Origin: Streptomyces sp. NBC_00513
GTDB lineage: Bacteria; Actinomycetota; Actinomycetes; Streptomycetales; Streptomycetaceae
DNA length: 64,000 nucleotides
Assembly (NCBI RefSeq): GCF_041431415.1
Contig: NZ_CP107845.1
Coordinates: forward strand, 4,898,001 to 4,962,000
Direction: 5' to 3'
Each line of letters begins with the position of its first letter. Position 1 is the first letter of the stretch. The position numbers and the translations under genes are program-made. This document shows, piece by piece, positions 42,212 to 51,714 of this stretch. The notes under the pieces are model-generated. The model saw only the letters and a program-made list of their open reading frames with translations, was not told where the DNA came from and ran no database searches.

Positions 42212-43567
42212 ATGTCGAAGAGGGCAGGCTGGCTCGGCCGGGTCGGGAGAAAGCTCAGCCAGGTGGAGGCTCGCCTCGACGAACGGCGGGCCGAGGTCGA
42301 GGCGGAGACCTCCGACGACCGACCGGTGGCCCAGGCCTCCCCGACGCCGCTCCCGCCCCCGGGAAGCACCGGCCCCGTCCGCGACGCGTCCGGCCGGCGG
42401 GTGCGCCCCGACCCGGTGACCGTCATCCCCTGGGGCATGCGCGTGGCCGCGGAGGCCAGTTGGCGGCTGCTGCTGCTCGCCGGGATGCTCTGGGTCCTGA
42501 TGAAGGTGATCAGTGAGGTCCGCCTCGTCGTCCTCGCCTTCGCCGCGGCCCTGCTCGTCACCGCCCTGCTCCAGCCCTTCGTCGTCCGGCTGCGCCGGCT
42601 CGGGCTGCCGCGGGGCCTCGCCACCGCCGTGACGGCGATCCTCGGATTCGTGGTCATCGGGCTGGTCGGCTGGTTCGTGGTCTGGCAGGTCATGGAGAAC
42701 CTCGACGACCTCTCCGACCGGGTCCGCGACGGCATCAACGAACTCAAGGTCTGGGCACTGGACAGTCCGTTCCACGTGACCGAGAAGCAGATCAACGACA
42801 TCGCGAAGAACCTCACCGACACCATCGGCACCAACACCGAGGAGATCACCTCCGCCGGACTGCAAGGCGTGACGGTGCTCGTCGAGGTGCTGACGGGCAT
42901 GCTGCTCGCGATGTTCTCGACGCTCTTCCTGCTCTACGACGGCAAGCGGATCTGGACCTGGGTGCTCGGCCTGGTACCGGCCGCCGCCCGTCCCGGCATG
43001 GCCGGCGCCGGTCCGCGCGCCTGGCGCACGCTGACCGCGTACGTACGGGGCACCGTCCTCGTGGCGCTCATCGACGCCGTGTTCATCGGCCTCGGCCTGT
43101 ACTTCCTCGACGTCACGATGGCCGTACCGCTGGCCGTGTTCATCTTCCTGTTCGCCTTCATCCCGCTCGTCGGAGCCGTGATCTCCGGCGCCCTCGCGGT
43201 GGTCGTGGCCCTGGTGACCCAGGGGCCGTTCATCGCGCTGATGGTGCTGGCCGTGGTGCTCGCCGTGCAGCAGATCGAGGGCCACGTGCTCCAGCCCTTC
43301 ATCCTGGGTCGGGCGGTACGGGTGCACCCGCTCGCGGTGGTGCTGTCCGTGGCCGCCGGCGGGATGATCGCGGGCATCGGCGGAGCGGTGGTCGCCGTTC
43401 CGCTGGTCGCCGTCACCAACACGGTGGTCGGCTTCCTCAAGGCGTACTCGCGCGAGCAACTCTACCCGGGCATGGCCGAGGTGGGGCCCGCCCCGCACGG
43501 GGCCACCGCGCTGGACGCGTCGCCGCGCACGCCGGGGGAGACGAGCCAGGGTGAGCAGCGGGTCTGA
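42212..43567 (+). CDS. AI-2E family transporter
   Basis: A 451-residue polytopic membrane protein. A charged N-terminal tail (~85 residues) precedes about eight helices; the family pattern VRLRRLGLPRGLATAVTAILGFVVIGLVGWFVVWQ, LFSTLFLLYDGKRIWTW, FIFLFAFIPLVGAVISGALAVVVALV and QQIEGHVLQPFILGRAVRVHPLAVVLSVAAGGMIAGIGGAVVAVPLVAV is plain. Named for the AI-2 exporter TqsA, but most members have other or unknown roles. ATG 42212 has GGAAAGGA upstream. Confidence 0.9.
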   Translation: MSKRAGWLGRVGRKLSQVEARLDERRAEVEAETSDDRPVAQASPTPLPPPGSTGPVRDASGRRVRPDPVTVIPWGMRVAAEASWRLLLLAGMLWVLMKVISEVRLVVLAFAAALLVTALLQPFVVRLRRLGLPRGLATAVTAILGFVVIGLVGWFVVWQVMENLDDLSDRVRDGINELKVWALDSPFHVTEKQINDIAKNLTDTIGTNTEEITSAGLQGVTVLVEVLTGMLLAMFSTLFLLYDGKRIWTWVLGLVPAAARPGMAGAGPRAWRTLTAYVRGTVLVALIDAVFIGLGLYFLDVTMAVPLAVFIFLFAFIPLVGAVISGALAVVVALVTQGPFIALMVLAVVLAVQQIEGHVLQPFILGRAVRVHPLAVVLSVAAGGMIAGIGGAVVAVPLVAVTNTVVGFLKAYSREQLYPGMAEVGPAPHGATALDASPRTPGETSQGEQRV

Positions 43568-43609
43568 CGGCGCCGCGGCGCCGGCCGGGGGCGGGGAGAG
43601 GGGCGACGG

Positions 43610-44290
43610 GTGATCGGCGAGCCGGAACTGGACGGCGAGTGGCGCACGGACCGGGTGGCGGAGACGGCGGAACCCGCCGCGGAGCCCGGGGCGGCGCGCG
43701 CGTCGGGGCGAGGACCGCGTTCACGGTGGCTGTGGGTGCTGGGCGGGGCGGTGCTGGCCTCGGCGGTGTGGGGCGGGACCCTGGTCGTGCAGAATCGTTC
43801 CGTCCCGGCTCCGGGGATCGCCTACCGGCACGTCGACGACCTCTGCTCGCAGGCGCCCCTGAAGGCGCTCGGCACGATCAACGGCACGGCCTTCGACATG
43901 ACGTGGCCGGGCAAGGAGACGAGTCCCGCACTCGACTGGTCCTACTGCCGCGCGACGGGCGGGTACACCGAGGGCCGGCCCTGGTACGGGGTCGAGGTCA
44001 TGGTCGAGCGGCACAAGAAGAGCGATCCCCGGCCGGAGTTCGAGGCCCGGCCCGGACTGGATCCCCGCCGCACGGGCGCCTCGGACGTGGAGGAGGTGCC
44101 CGGCCTCGGGGAACGGGCGCTGCTCAGGCGGCAACCGGGCACGGACGCCCAACTGGCGGTGCTGGACGGCGGCGTGGTCTTCACGCTCCGCGTGGAGTGG
44201 AACGTGGACAGGGACCTCGTGGACGAGGACGCGGTCCACACGGCGATGATCGAGGACATGCGGGCGCTGACGACCCGGCTGCGCGAGTGA
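43610..44290 (+). CDS. single-pass membrane protein of unknown function
   Basis: A 226-residue protein: charged N-terminal tail, one helix at about 42-61 (LWVLGGAVLASAVWGGTLVV), then an extracellular domain with IAYRHVDDLCSQAPLKALGTIN and LDWSYCRATGG, whose two cysteines likely bond, and GERALLRRQPGTDAQLAVLDGGVVFTL. It resembles actinobacterial DUF3558-type exported proteins, but I am not certain. GTG 43610 follows GAGAGGGG and is 43 bases after the transporter gene, so probably co-transcribed. Confidence 0.7.
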   Translation: MIGEPELDGEWRTDRVAETAEPAAEPGAARASGRGPRSRWLWVLGGAVLASAVWGGTLVVQNRSVPAPGIAYRHVDDLCSQAPLKALGTINGTAFDMTWPGKETSPALDWSYCRATGGYTEGRPWYGVEVMVERHKKSDPRPEFEARPGLDPRRTGASDVEEVPGLGERALLRRQPGTDAQLAVLDGGVVFTLRVEWNVDRDLVDEDAVHTAMIEDMRALTTRLRE

Positions 44291-44303
44291 ACGGGTGAAC
44301 GAC

Positions 44304-44339
44304 GGGGCCCCCGCAACCGGTGACGGCTGCGGGGGCCCC
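44304..44339. terminator. bidirectional hairpin between convergent genes
   Basis: GGGGCCCCCGCA pairs with TGCGGGGGCCCC, twelve base pairs, between the membrane-protein gene (+) and ahpD (-). Confidence 0.85.
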
Positions 44340-44359
44340 TTCCGCGCGGACGCGGAGTA

Positions 44360-44896
44360 CTACTCGGCGGCGAGGGCCGCTTCGGCGTCGAGGGTGACCG
44401 CGACGGCCTGGATCACCGAGGCGATCTTGAAAGCCTCCTGGATCGTGTCACGGTCGACACCGGCCTTGCGCAGCACCTGCTCGTGCGAGTCGAGGCACTG
44501 GCCACAGCCGTTGATCGCGGAGACCGCGAGCGACCACAGCTCGAAGTCGACCTTCTCCACACCCGGGTTGCCGATGACGTTCATCCGCAGGCCGGCGCGC
44601 AGGGTGCCGTACTCCGGGTCCGACAGCAGGTGACGGGTGCGGTAGAAGACGTTGTTCATCGCCATGATCGCGGCGGCGGACTTGGCGGCGGTGTACGCCT
44701 CCGGCGACAGGGCCGCCTTCGCCTCGGGCTCCAGCTCGCGCAGGACGCGCGGGGAGCGGGCGGCGATCGCGCAGGACAGGACCGTGCCCCACAGCTGCTG
44801 CTGCGGGAGGTCGCTGTTGCCGATGACCGAACCGAGGTTCAGCTTCAGGTCCTTGGCGAAGTCCGGTATGGCGGACTTCAGGGAGTCGAGGGACAT
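44360..44896 (-). CDS. ahpD: alkyl hydroperoxide reductase AhpD
   Basis: A 178-residue carboxymuconolactone-decarboxylase-fold protein. The redox pair is Cys131-GQ-Cys134 in [21 protein letters not shown], with the following His137; these match M. tuberculosis AhpD Cys130/Cys133 almost exactly. It passes electrons from a lipoamide carrier to AhpC. It starts three bases after the ahpC stop, forming one operon. Confidence 0.96.
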   Translation of the reverse strand: MSLDSLKSAIPDFAKDLKLNLGSVIGNSDLPQQQLWGTVLSCAIAARSPRVLRELEPEAKAALSPEAYTAAKSAAAIMAMNNVFYRTRHLLSDPEYGTLRAGLRMNVIGNPGVEKVDFELWSLAVSAINGCGQCLDSHEQVLRKAGVDRDTIQEAFKIASVIQAVAVTLDAEAALAAE

Positions 44897-44899
44897 CCG

Positions 44900-45454
44900 T
44901 CACTCACCGGCCAGCAGCGCGGGGGCGTCCAGGGTGCCCTCGCCCTTGTTCCAGTTGCAGGGGCACAGCTCGTCGGTCTGCAGGGCGTCGAGGACCCGCA
45001 GGACCTCCTTGGGGTTACGGCCCACGGAACCGGCGGTCACCATCGTGAACTGGATCTCGTTGTTCTGGTCGACGATGAAGACGGCGCGCTGCGCGAAGCC
45101 GTCCTCGCCCTGTACGCCACAGGCCTGCATGAGCTCGTGCTTGGAGTCGGCCAGCATCGGGAAGGGCAGGTCACGCAGGTCGGCGTGGTCCTTGCGCCAG
45201 GCGTGGTGGACGAACTCGGAGTCGCCGGAGACGCCGAGGACCTGCGCGTCGCGGTCCTGGAACTCCTCGTTCAGCTTGCCGAAGGCGGCGATCTCGGTCG
45301 GGCAGACGAAGGTGAAGTCCTTCGGCCAGAAGAACACCACGCGCCACTTGCCCTCGTAGGACTTGTGGTCGATCTGGGCGAACTCGCTGCCGGCTTCGAG
45401 CGAGACGCAAGCGGTCAGATCGTAGCTGGGGAACTTGTCACCGACAGTGAGCAC
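44900..45454 (-). CDS. ahpC: alkyl hydroperoxide reductase AhpC (2-Cys peroxiredoxin)
   Basis: A 184-residue peroxiredoxin. The peroxidatic Cys51 is in KDFTFVCPTEIAAF; the resolving cysteine pair is in DELCPCNWNKGEGTLD near the C-terminus. It reduces organic peroxides, hydrogen peroxide and peroxynitrite. GTG 45454 has AAGGAGA upstream and gives the usual LTVGDKFPSYDLTACVSLE start. It heads the ahpCD operon, divergent from oxyR. Confidence 0.97.
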   Translation of the reverse strand: MLTVGDKFPSYDLTACVSLEAGSEFAQIDHKSYEGKWRVVFFWPKDFTFVCPTEIAAFGKLNEEFQDRDAQVLGVSGDSEFVHHAWRKDHADLRDLPFPMLADSKHELMQACGVQGEDGFAQRAVFIVDQNNEIQFTMVTAGSVGRNPKEVLRVLDALQTDELCPCNWNKGEGTLDAPALLAGE

Positions 45455-45589
45455 GTGCTCTCCTTGCAAACGGGAAAGTGACCCTTTTGGGGGCTTTCCG
45501 AAGGGGTTGGACGGATCTCACATGCTGGCACAGCTGCATTGATTACGGAAATAGCTACTCTTGTGTCTGGTGATCGGAGGTGCCTATCA
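45455..45589. promoter_or_regulatory. divergent ahpC/oxyR control region
   Basis: The 135-base gap has an AT-rich core GATTACGGAAATAGCTACTC (45541-45560), where an OxyR (LysR-type) site is expected. I cannot fix exact half-sites. Confidence 0.6.
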
Positions 45590-46537
45590 GTGGCTGTCGG
45601 TAATAGGGGACTCAAACAGGCGACGCTCGCGCAGCTGCGCGCGTTCGTGGCCGTGGCGGAGCATCTGCACTTCCGGGACGCGGCCGCCGCCATCGGCATG
45701 AGCCAGCCCGCCCTGTCCGGAGCCGTCTCCGCGCTGGAGGAGGCGCTCGGGGTGCAACTGCTGGAGCGCACCACCCGCAAGGTGCTGCTCTCCCCGGCGG
45801 GGGAGCGGATCGCGGTGCGCGCCCGGGGCGTGCTCGACGCCATGGGCGGGCTGCTGGAGGAGGCCGAGGCCGTACGGGCCCCGTTCACCGGCGTCCTGCG
45901 GCTCGGGGTGATCCCCACGGTGGCCCCGTACCTGCTGCCGACCGTGCTCGGGCTCTTCCACCGGCGCTACCCCCGGATGGATCTCCAGGTCCACGAGGAG
46001 CAGACGGCCTCGCTGCTGGAGGGACTGGCCGGCGGGCGGCTGGACCTGCTGCTGCTCGCGGTGCCGCTCGGGGTGCCCGGGGTCAGCGAACTGCCGCTCT
46101 TCGACGAGGACTTCGTGCTCCTCGCCCCCCGCGAGCACCCGCTCGCCGGGCGCCGCGACATCCCGCGCGATGAACTGCGCGGCCTGCAACTGCTGTTGCT
46201 CGACGAAGGCCACTGCCTGCGCGACCAGGCCCTCGACATCTGCCGGGAGGCGGGCCGCACGGCGGGCGCGGACGTCACCACCACCGCCGCCGGACTGTCC
46301 ACGCTCGTACAACTGGTCGCCGGGGGACTGGGGGTGACGCTGTTGCCGCGTACCGCGCTGCGGTTGGAGACCACGCGCAACGAGTACCTCGCCACCGGGT
46401 ACTTCGCCGAGCCGGCCCCCTCCCGGCGGATCGCGCTGGCCATGCGGACGGGCACCGCCCGACAGGAGGAGTTCAAGGCGATCGGCGCCGCGCTGCGCGA
46501 AGCCGTACGCCCGCTCCCCGTCTGGCCGACCGACTGA
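45590..46537 (+). CDS. oxyR: hydrogen-peroxide sensor OxyR (LysR family)
   Basis: A 315-residue LysR regulator: HTH LAQLRAFVAVAEHLHFRDAAAAIGMSQPALSGAVSALEEALGVQLLERTTRKVLLS, then the periplasmic-binding-like domain. Redox cysteines Cys209 and Cys218 (DEGHCLRDQALDICREAG) are nine residues apart, as in E. coli OxyR (199/208). It would activate ahpCD on peroxide. GTG 45590 has CGGAGG nine bases upstream; the frame extends upstream without a site. Confidence 0.96.
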   Translation: MAVGNRGLKQATLAQLRAFVAVAEHLHFRDAAAAIGMSQPALSGAVSALEEALGVQLLERTTRKVLLSPAGERIAVRARGVLDAMGGLLEEAEAVRAPFTGVLRLGVIPTVAPYLLPTVLGLFHRRYPRMDLQVHEEQTASLLEGLAGGRLDLLLLAVPLGVPGVSELPLFDEDFVLLAPREHPLAGRRDIPRDELRGLQLLLLDEGHCLRDQALDICREAGRTAGADVTTTAAGLSTLVQLVAGGLGVTLLPRTALRLETTRNEYLATGYFAEPAPSRRIALAMRTGTARQEEFKAIGAALREAVRPLPVWPTD

Positions 46538-46606
46538 TCCGGTCGGTCGCGGGGGCGGTCGTACGGCCTCGGGCCCGGTCGCCTCGGGCGGGTCATCCGC
46601 CGCGCG

Positions 46607-48943
46607 TCACTCCGTGCGCAGCCCGTCCGGGCGCATCATCCGCAGCAGCGGCGGCAGGCTGAGCAGGGTCACCACCACGACCACGCCCGCTCCCACGCCC
46701 GCCATCGCCAGCACCGGACCCCAGTCGATCCCGACGGGCCGGCCGGCCATCCGGATCAGTACCGAGCCCAGCCCGACGCCCACCCCGATCGCCAGCGCCA
46801 GACCGACGCCGATGGGCAGGGCCGTCTGCCAGAGCACCGACAGGCTCAGCGTGGAGCGCCTGGTGCCGAACGCCACGAGGGAGGACAGCAGCTTCTTCCG
46901 TTCGCGCAACTGCTCCAGTTGGGAGACGAGCATGCTCGCCCCGATGAGGATCAGGACGCCGGTCGCGCCGAAGAAGAGCCCGGTGCGGATCGAGGAGTAA
47001 CCGGCCACGGTGGTCGTCGACTTCAGGGTCATGGCCGTGGCGAACGGGTCGGCCTTGAATGCGGCCGTGCGGGCCCGCTCCAACCCGTCCGGCACCGACT
47101 CGTCCAGCTGGAGGAAGATCTGCGCGGACTGGTCGAAGCCCAGGTCCTTGGGCGCCGCCGACGGAGTCACCATCAGGCCGGTGCGCCGGGTCCCGTTGGG
47201 GTCCTCACGGGAGAGGACGGTGCGCGCGTCGGCCGGGAAGGCCCACTTGACGGCCTCCTTGTGCTCGAACGGGCCCCCCTTGAACCCCATGACATTGCCG
47301 GCGAGGAGCTGGTCGCCGGCCTTGGCGGTGCCCTCGGCGACGGGGCCGTCGAGCACGAAGGCGTCGCCGTCCTTGCACGCGCCGAGCTCCGCGATCTCCC
47401 TGAGCGCCTCGCAACCGCCGACGGTCACCGCGATGGTGTCGTCCGCCGGGACCTGGTGCGCGGCGTTGAACGAGGCCAGCGGCACGGTGCGGGTGATGCC
47501 GTCGGTGCCGTCGATCTCGGCGGCGAGGGCGTCCAGCCGGTGCTCGCCGCCGCTGGGCAGCAGGATCGACACGGCGGCCCGGGTCGGGTCCTGGCCGGTC
47601 TCGTTGCGGTACTCGCCCTCGACACCCGAGAAGAGCATCTGCAGGGCGATGGCCCCGGCGACCGCCACGGCGATGCCGTTGACGAGGCGGGCGGCCGTCC
47701 CGCTGCTGATCTGCAGCCGGCGCACGGCGAGTTGCCAGGAGACCGGGCCGCCGGGCGTCCCGCCGACGACGCGTTCCAGTACCCAGGGCAGGAGTGCGGT
47801 GATCCCGACGAGCAAGAGCACCACGCCGCCGCTGACCTGCCACTGGTTGAACTGCCCGTGTTCGGAGCCACGTCCCGTCAGCGGGGTGAGCAGGCCGAGT
47901 CCGCCGAGCGGCAGCAGCAGCCGCCACCAGACGCGCCGCTTGGCCGGCTTGGCCGTACGGACGACACCCAGCGGTTCGATCACCACGCCGCGCAGGGCGA
48001 ACAGGGTCACCGCGACGGCCGCCGCAGGCACCGCGACGGCGACGAGGCCCGCCAACCACGGCGTCGGGTCGAGGTCGGCGGGGAAGACGCTGCGCTGTTC
48101 CAGGGTCAGATTGCCGACCAGGCGCCGGCCGATCAGGAAGAAGCCGACACCGAAGCCCAGCCCGAGCACGGATCCGGCGAGCGCCTCGCCCGCGGCGATC
48201 CGTCGCACCGCGCGGCTGTCGGCGCCGACCAGGCGGAGCGCGGCGAGCCGGCGGTCGCGACGCTCGCCGCCGAAGCGGACGGCGGCGGCGATGAGGACGG
48301 CGACCGGTGTCAGCAGGGCGACGAAGGTGAGCACGACCATGAGCATCAACACGGGATCGAGTGCCCGTCCGCCCGCGTCGTTCGCGAAGCCGGTGACGCG
48401 CTCCACGCGGTAGCCGGCTTCGCCGTCGGTCCGGAGCTGGTCGCTGCCCAGGTAGAAGAGGAGTTCGCCGGGCCCGGTCAGGCCCGCGTCGCCGACGACC
48501 TCGCCGATCCGTCCGTCCAGGCGCTCCCTGAGGAGGGCGCCGTCGGCGGACTTCATCAGCTTGTCCAGGGCGGGGGAGACGGCGAGTTCGCCCGGGGCGG
48601 GGATCCGCTTCAGGCCCGGCGGGACGGGCGCGTCCGGGCCCTCGGCCCGGAGAAGGCTGCCTTCGATGTCCTGCCCGTGGTAGGTCTGCCGGGCGGCGGC
48701 GGTCAGGAGGGTGTCCCGGCCGGGGGCGGCGGCCGTCGGCGCGGTCGTCGTGGACCGGGCGTCGGCCCGCTCGTCACGGGCGGTGAGCGCGCCGGGGACG
48801 GCGGTGCTGATCAGCAGCAGCGCGACGCCCAGGCCCACGCCCACGCCGGTGAGCAGGGTCCGGGTCCAGCCCTCGCGGCCGCCGCCCAGGGCGAACCGCA
48901 CGCCCATGGCCAGGTCGCGGTACCAGGTGCGGAGCGTGTTCAT
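46607..48943 (-). CDS. FtsX-like ABC transporter permease
   Basis: A 778-residue membrane protein with two FtsX-type permease units: helices at about 20-45, then a large extracellular domain (residues ~50-230), helices DPVLMLMVVLTFVALLTPVAVLIAAAVRFGGERRDRRLAALRLVGADSRAVRRI, a second extracellular domain with cysteines (GGCEALREIAELGACKDGD) and three helices at the C-terminus ending RERKKLLSSLVAFGTRRSTLSLSVLWQTALPIG. It resembles MacB/FtsX-type exporters of lipoproteins, peptides or antibiotics. ATG 48943 overlaps the stop of the ATPase gene. Confidence 0.9.
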   Translation of the reverse strand: MNTLRTWYRDLAMGVRFALGGGREGWTRTLLTGVGVGLGVALLLISTAVPGALTARDERADARSTTTAPTAAAPGRDTLLTAAARQTYHGQDIEGSLLRAEGPDAPVPPGLKRIPAPGELAVSPALDKLMKSADGALLRERLDGRIGEVVGDAGLTGPGELLFYLGSDQLRTDGEAGYRVERVTGFANDAGGRALDPVLMLMVVLTFVALLTPVAVLIAAAVRFGGERRDRRLAALRLVGADSRAVRRIAAGEALAGSVLGLGFGVGFFLIGRRLVGNLTLEQRSVFPADLDPTPWLAGLVAVAVPAAAVAVTLFALRGVVIEPLGVVRTAKPAKRRVWWRLLLPLGGLGLLTPLTGRGSEHGQFNQWQVSGGVVLLLVGITALLPWVLERVVGGTPGGPVSWQLAVRRLQISSGTAARLVNGIAVAVAGAIALQMLFSGVEGEYRNETGQDPTRAAVSILLPSGGEHRLDALAAEIDGTDGITRTVPLASFNAAHQVPADDTIAVTVGGCEALREIAELGACKDGDAFVLDGPVAEGTAKAGDQLLAGNVMGFKGGPFEHKEAVKWAFPADARTVLSREDPNGTRRTGLMVTPSAAPKDLGFDQSAQIFLQLDESVPDGLERARTAAFKADPFATAMTLKSTTTVAGYSSIRTGLFFGATGVLILIGASMLVSQLEQLRERKKLLSSLVAFGTRRSTLSLSVLWQTALPIGVGLALAIGVGVGLGSVLIRMAGRPVGIDWGPVLAMAGVGAGVVVVVTLLSLPPLLRMMRPDGLRTE

Positions 48944-49626
48944 ACGATGCGCTCCATGTCGCGGGACCTGCCGTCGCGGACGACGATCTCCCGGTCGGAG
49001 TAGGCGGCCACCCGGGTCTCGTGCGTGACGAGGACGACGGCCGCGTTGGCGGAGCGGGCGGCCTCGGTGAGCAGCTGCATGACCAGTTCGCCGTTGAGGG
49101 AGTCCAGGGCGCCGGTCGGCTCGTCCGCGAAGATGACGCGGGGCCGGGTGACCAGGGCGCGGGCCACGGCCACGCGCTGCCCCTGGCCGCCGGAGATCTC
49201 GCCGGGCCGCTTGGCCCCCAGGTCGTCGACCTGGAGCCGCTCCATCCAGCCGAGGGCGGTCCGCTCGGCCTCCTTGCGCTTCACGCCGGCCAGGCGCAAG
49301 GGGAGGGCGACGTTCTCCACGCAGGTGAGTTCCGGCACGAGCTGTCCGAACTGGAAGACGAAGCCGAACTCGCCGCGACGCAGGGCGCTGCGCTCGGAGT
49401 CGTTCATCGCGGACAGCTCGCGGCCGGCGTAGGTGACGGTGCCGGAGTCGGGCGCCACGATGCCGGCGAGACAGTGCAGCAGCGTCGACTTGCCGGAGCC
49501 GGAGGGCCCCATGACGGCGACGACCTCGCCGGGGTGGATGGAGAACTCCGCGCCGTCGAGGGCCTTGGCGGACCCGTAGGCCTTGCGCAGGTCCGTGGCG
49601 CACAGCAGGGTGCCGGCCGGGGTCAT
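48940..49626 (-). CDS. ABC transporter ATP-binding protein (LolD/MacB-like)
   Basis: A 228-residue ATPase: Walker A GPSGSGKST (about 44-52), Q-loop FVFQFGQLVPELTCVENVALPL, signature ISGGQGQRVAVARAL, Walker B RVIFADEPTGALDSLNG and the His switch VLVTHETRVAAY. The signature is SGGQG rather than SGGQQ. ATG 49626 overlaps the padR stop. It drives the FtsX-like permease beside it. Confidence 0.95.
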   Translation of the reverse strand: MTPAGTLLCATDLRKAYGSAKALDGAEFSIHPGEVVAVMGPSGSGKSTLLHCLAGIVAPDSGTVTYAGRELSAMNDSERSALRRGEFGFVFQFGQLVPELTCVENVALPLRLAGVKRKEAERTALGWMERLQVDDLGAKRPGEISGGQGQRVAVARALVTRPRVIFADEPTGALDSLNGELVMQLLTEAARSANAAVVLVTHETRVAAYSDREIVVRDGRSRDMERIV

Positions 49627-50147
49627 CGGCGTATCTCCTGACCGAGCTGGTCGAGCCGGGCGGCGGTGAGTTCGAGCCACCGCAGGTCCGCTTCGAGGTG
49701 GAAGAGGGCGTGGTCGCAGACGAGTTGGTCGGCGAGGTCGCCCTTGCGCTTGCGGGTGGTCAGCAGGCGCATGAGCCGCAGGTGCTCGGAGCGCTGGGCG
49801 TCCAGCAGGTCCTGCGCGCCGCGGCCCGTGAGCAGGGCCAGTACGACCTTGGTGTACAGGGTGGACTGGAGGTACGGCTCGGGCTTCTCGGGCTGGGCGA
49901 GCCAGGTCTCGACGTCGGTGATCCCGGCGTCGGTGATGGCGTACCGCTTGCGGTCGGGACCGCCGCCGGCCTCTATCCCGTCGACCTCGACGAGGCCGTT
50001 CTTGAGGAGCCGGGACATGGTCGAGTAGACCTGCCCGTAGGCGAGGGGGCGGTCGTGGCCGAACTTCTCGTCGAAGGCGCGTTTGAGGTCGTAGCCGTGC
50101 CGGGGGCCGGCTTCCAGTAGACCCAGAAGGGTGTGACCGATGGACAT
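49623..50147 (-). CDS. PadR family regulator
   Basis: A 174-residue regulator: MSIGHTLLGLLEAGPRHGYDLKRAFDEKFGHDRPLAYGQVYSTMSRLLKNGLVEVDGIEAGGGPDRKRYAITDAG is the PadR winged helix, with a C-terminal dimerisation helix (QLVCDHALFHLEADLRWLELTAARLDQLG). It is first in the three-gene operon with the ABC exporter and starts behind a large palindrome, pointing to auto-repression and drug-induced export. ATG 50147 is the first Met after the palindrome; TATAGT stands seven bases before it, so the mRNA is probably leaderless. Confidence 0.93.
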   Translation of the reverse strand: MSIGHTLLGLLEAGPRHGYDLKRAFDEKFGHDRPLAYGQVYSTMSRLLKNGLVEVDGIEAGGGPDRKRYAITDAGITDVETWLAQPEKPEPYLQSTLYTKVVLALLTGRGAQDLLDAQRSEHLRLMRLLTTRKRKGDLADQLVCDHALFHLEADLRWLELTAARLDQLGQEIRR

Positions 50148-50154
50148 GGCGGCG

Positions 50155-50195
50155 ACTATACACGGGAGGTATACGCGCTGTGTATACCTCCCGTG
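50155..50195 (-). promoter_or_regulatory. PadR operator palindrome and -10 of leaderless promoter
   Basis: CACGGGAGGTATAC (50161-50174) and GTATACCTCCCGTG (50182-50195) are perfectly complementary 14-bp arms with a seven-base spacer, directly upstream of a TATAGT -10 (50155-50160, minus strand). The operator therefore covers the promoter. Confidence 0.85.
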
Positions 50196-50274
50196 CATAG
50201 CTCGCCGGATCGGTGTTCTGCCTGCTCAGGACGGGTTCGGTGGGGAGGATTCCGTCCGTGTCAGGGGTCGGGGA

Positions 50275-50706
50275 TCAGGAATCGGAGGAGGTGCGGGGGC
50301 GGCCGCGCGGCGGAATCGGCGCCGCCCCGCCCGGCAGCCGGCCGGAGTCGGCCAGGGCCCGTCGGAGCAGGAACTCGATCTGCGCGTTGGCGCTGCGCAG
50401 CTCCTCGCCGGCCCAGCGCGCCAGCGCGTCATACACCTGCGGGTCCAGCCGCAGCAGGACCTGCTTGCGGGCCTGGCGCGCGGCCCGCGCCGTGCGTTCG
50501 GTGCCCCGCGCCGACGGGGCGTCGGACGCCCCGCCGGACCTGCTGTCGGAGCCCCCGGCCACCGCCCCGCCGGACTGCGGGGCGGACTGCGCGGCGGCGC
50601 CGGACGATGTGCCGGGCTGCGCGGCGGGCCGGGTGCCGGGTCGGCGGCCGGGCTCCCCGCCGGGCCCGGCGGCGGGGTCGGGGTGCGTGCCGCGGATGGG
50701 GCTCAC
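50275..50706 (-). CDS. ribbon-helix-helix protein with disordered N-terminus
   Basis: A 143-residue protein: an 80-residue Pro/Gly/Ser/Arg-rich N-terminus and a C-terminal ribbon-helix-helix core RKQVLLRLDPQVYDALARWAGEELRSANAQIEFLLRRALADSGRL (Arc/MetJ-like). GTG 50706 overlaps the stop of the SPFH gene (GTGA), so the two are one operon. A perfect AAAGTGATATCACTTT palindrome lies upstream of that operon, a plausible site for this protein. Confidence 0.75.
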   Translation of the reverse strand: MSPIRGTHPDPAAGPGGEPGRRPGTRPAAQPGTSSGAAAQSAPQSGGAVAGGSDSRSGGASDAPSARGTERTARAARQARKQVLLRLDPQVYDALARWAGEELRSANAQIEFLLRRALADSGRLPGGAAPIPPRGRPRTSSDS

Positions 50707-51659
50707 TGATAGAGGGTGCCCGTGTTGATGACGGGCTGCGCCGCGCGATCACCGCACAGGACGACCATCAGGTTGGAGACCATGGAGGCCTTGCGTTCCG
50801 GGTCCAGGTCCACGATGTCCTCCTCGGCCAGGCGGGTCAGGGCGAGTTCCACCATGCCCACCGCGCCCTCGACGATCTGCTTGCGGGCCGCCACGACGGC
50901 GCCCGCCTGCTGGCGCTGGAGCATCGCGGAGGCGATCTCCGGAGCGTACGCGAGATGCGTGAACCGGGACTCGATGATGTGCACGCCCGCCGCCTCGACC
51001 CGGGTCGCCAGTTCCACCGCGAGTTCCTCGGTGATCGCCTCGGCGTTGCCGCGCAGCGACAGCCCGCCCTCGTCGTGCGAGTCGTAGGGGTACTCGATCG
51101 CGATGTGCCGGACCGCGGCCTCGGTCTGCGTCTCCACGAACTCCGTGAAGTCCTCGACCTCGAAGACCGCGCGCGCGGTGTCCTCCACCCGCCACACCAC
51201 GACCGCCGCCAGCTCGATCGGATTGCCGTACGCGTCGTTCACCTTCAGGACGGCCGTCTCGTGGTTGCGGACCCGGGTGGAGATCTTCCTGCGGGAGGTC
51301 AGCGGGTTGACCCAGCGCAGCCCGTCGGTCCGGACGGTCCCCCGGTAGCGGCCGAAGAGCTGGACGACCCGGGCCTCGCCCGGGGCCACCGTGTTCAGCC
51401 CGCACATGGCGATGATCGAGGCGGGGATCAGCAGCACGCCGAGCGTGATCAGTACGGCCTTGGCCGCCGTCGCGGCGACGATCGCGCCGCCCGCGATGAG
51501 GCCGGCCCCGACGAGGACTCCGACCAGTCCGAGCAGCAGGGCCGCTCCGCCGCCGACGCTGCGCGCCGCGAACTCCCTTGTGGGGCTTGCCGATGCGGTC
51601 GTCGCACGCCTGGTGTCCGTGGTGTTCCCGGTGTCGGGAGAAGCCGATGTGCTGCTCAT
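50703..51659 (-). CDS. SPFH/band 7 (slipin-type) membrane protein
   Basis: A 318-residue protein: a Ser/Thr-rich N-terminus, two adjacent helices (about 35-85), then the SPFH domain [101 protein letters not shown]. The C-terminal part has coiled-coil-like [30 protein letters not shown]. Such proteins organise membrane microdomains. ATG 51659 is behind a weak GGGGG site. A palindrome is 56 bases upstream. Confidence 0.88.
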   Translation of the reverse strand: MSSTSASPDTGNTTDTRRATTASASPTREFAARSVGGGAALLLGLVGVLVGAGLIAGGAIVAATAAKAVLITLGVLLIPASIIAMCGLNTVAPGEARVVQLFGRYRGTVRTDGLRWVNPLTSRRKISTRVRNHETAVLKVNDAYGNPIELAAVVVWRVEDTARAVFEVEDFTEFVETQTEAAVRHIAIEYPYDSHDEGGLSLRGNAEAITEELAVELATRVEAAGVHIIESRFTHLAYAPEIASAMLQRQQAGAVVAARKQIVEGAVGMVELALTRLAEEDIVDLDPERKASMVSNLMVVLCGDRAAQPVINTGTLYQ

Positions 51660-51714
51660 GTAATGCCCCCGTTTGTCATGCCGTGTCCGGACCTGTTCGG
51701 CCAGAACGCCTAGC

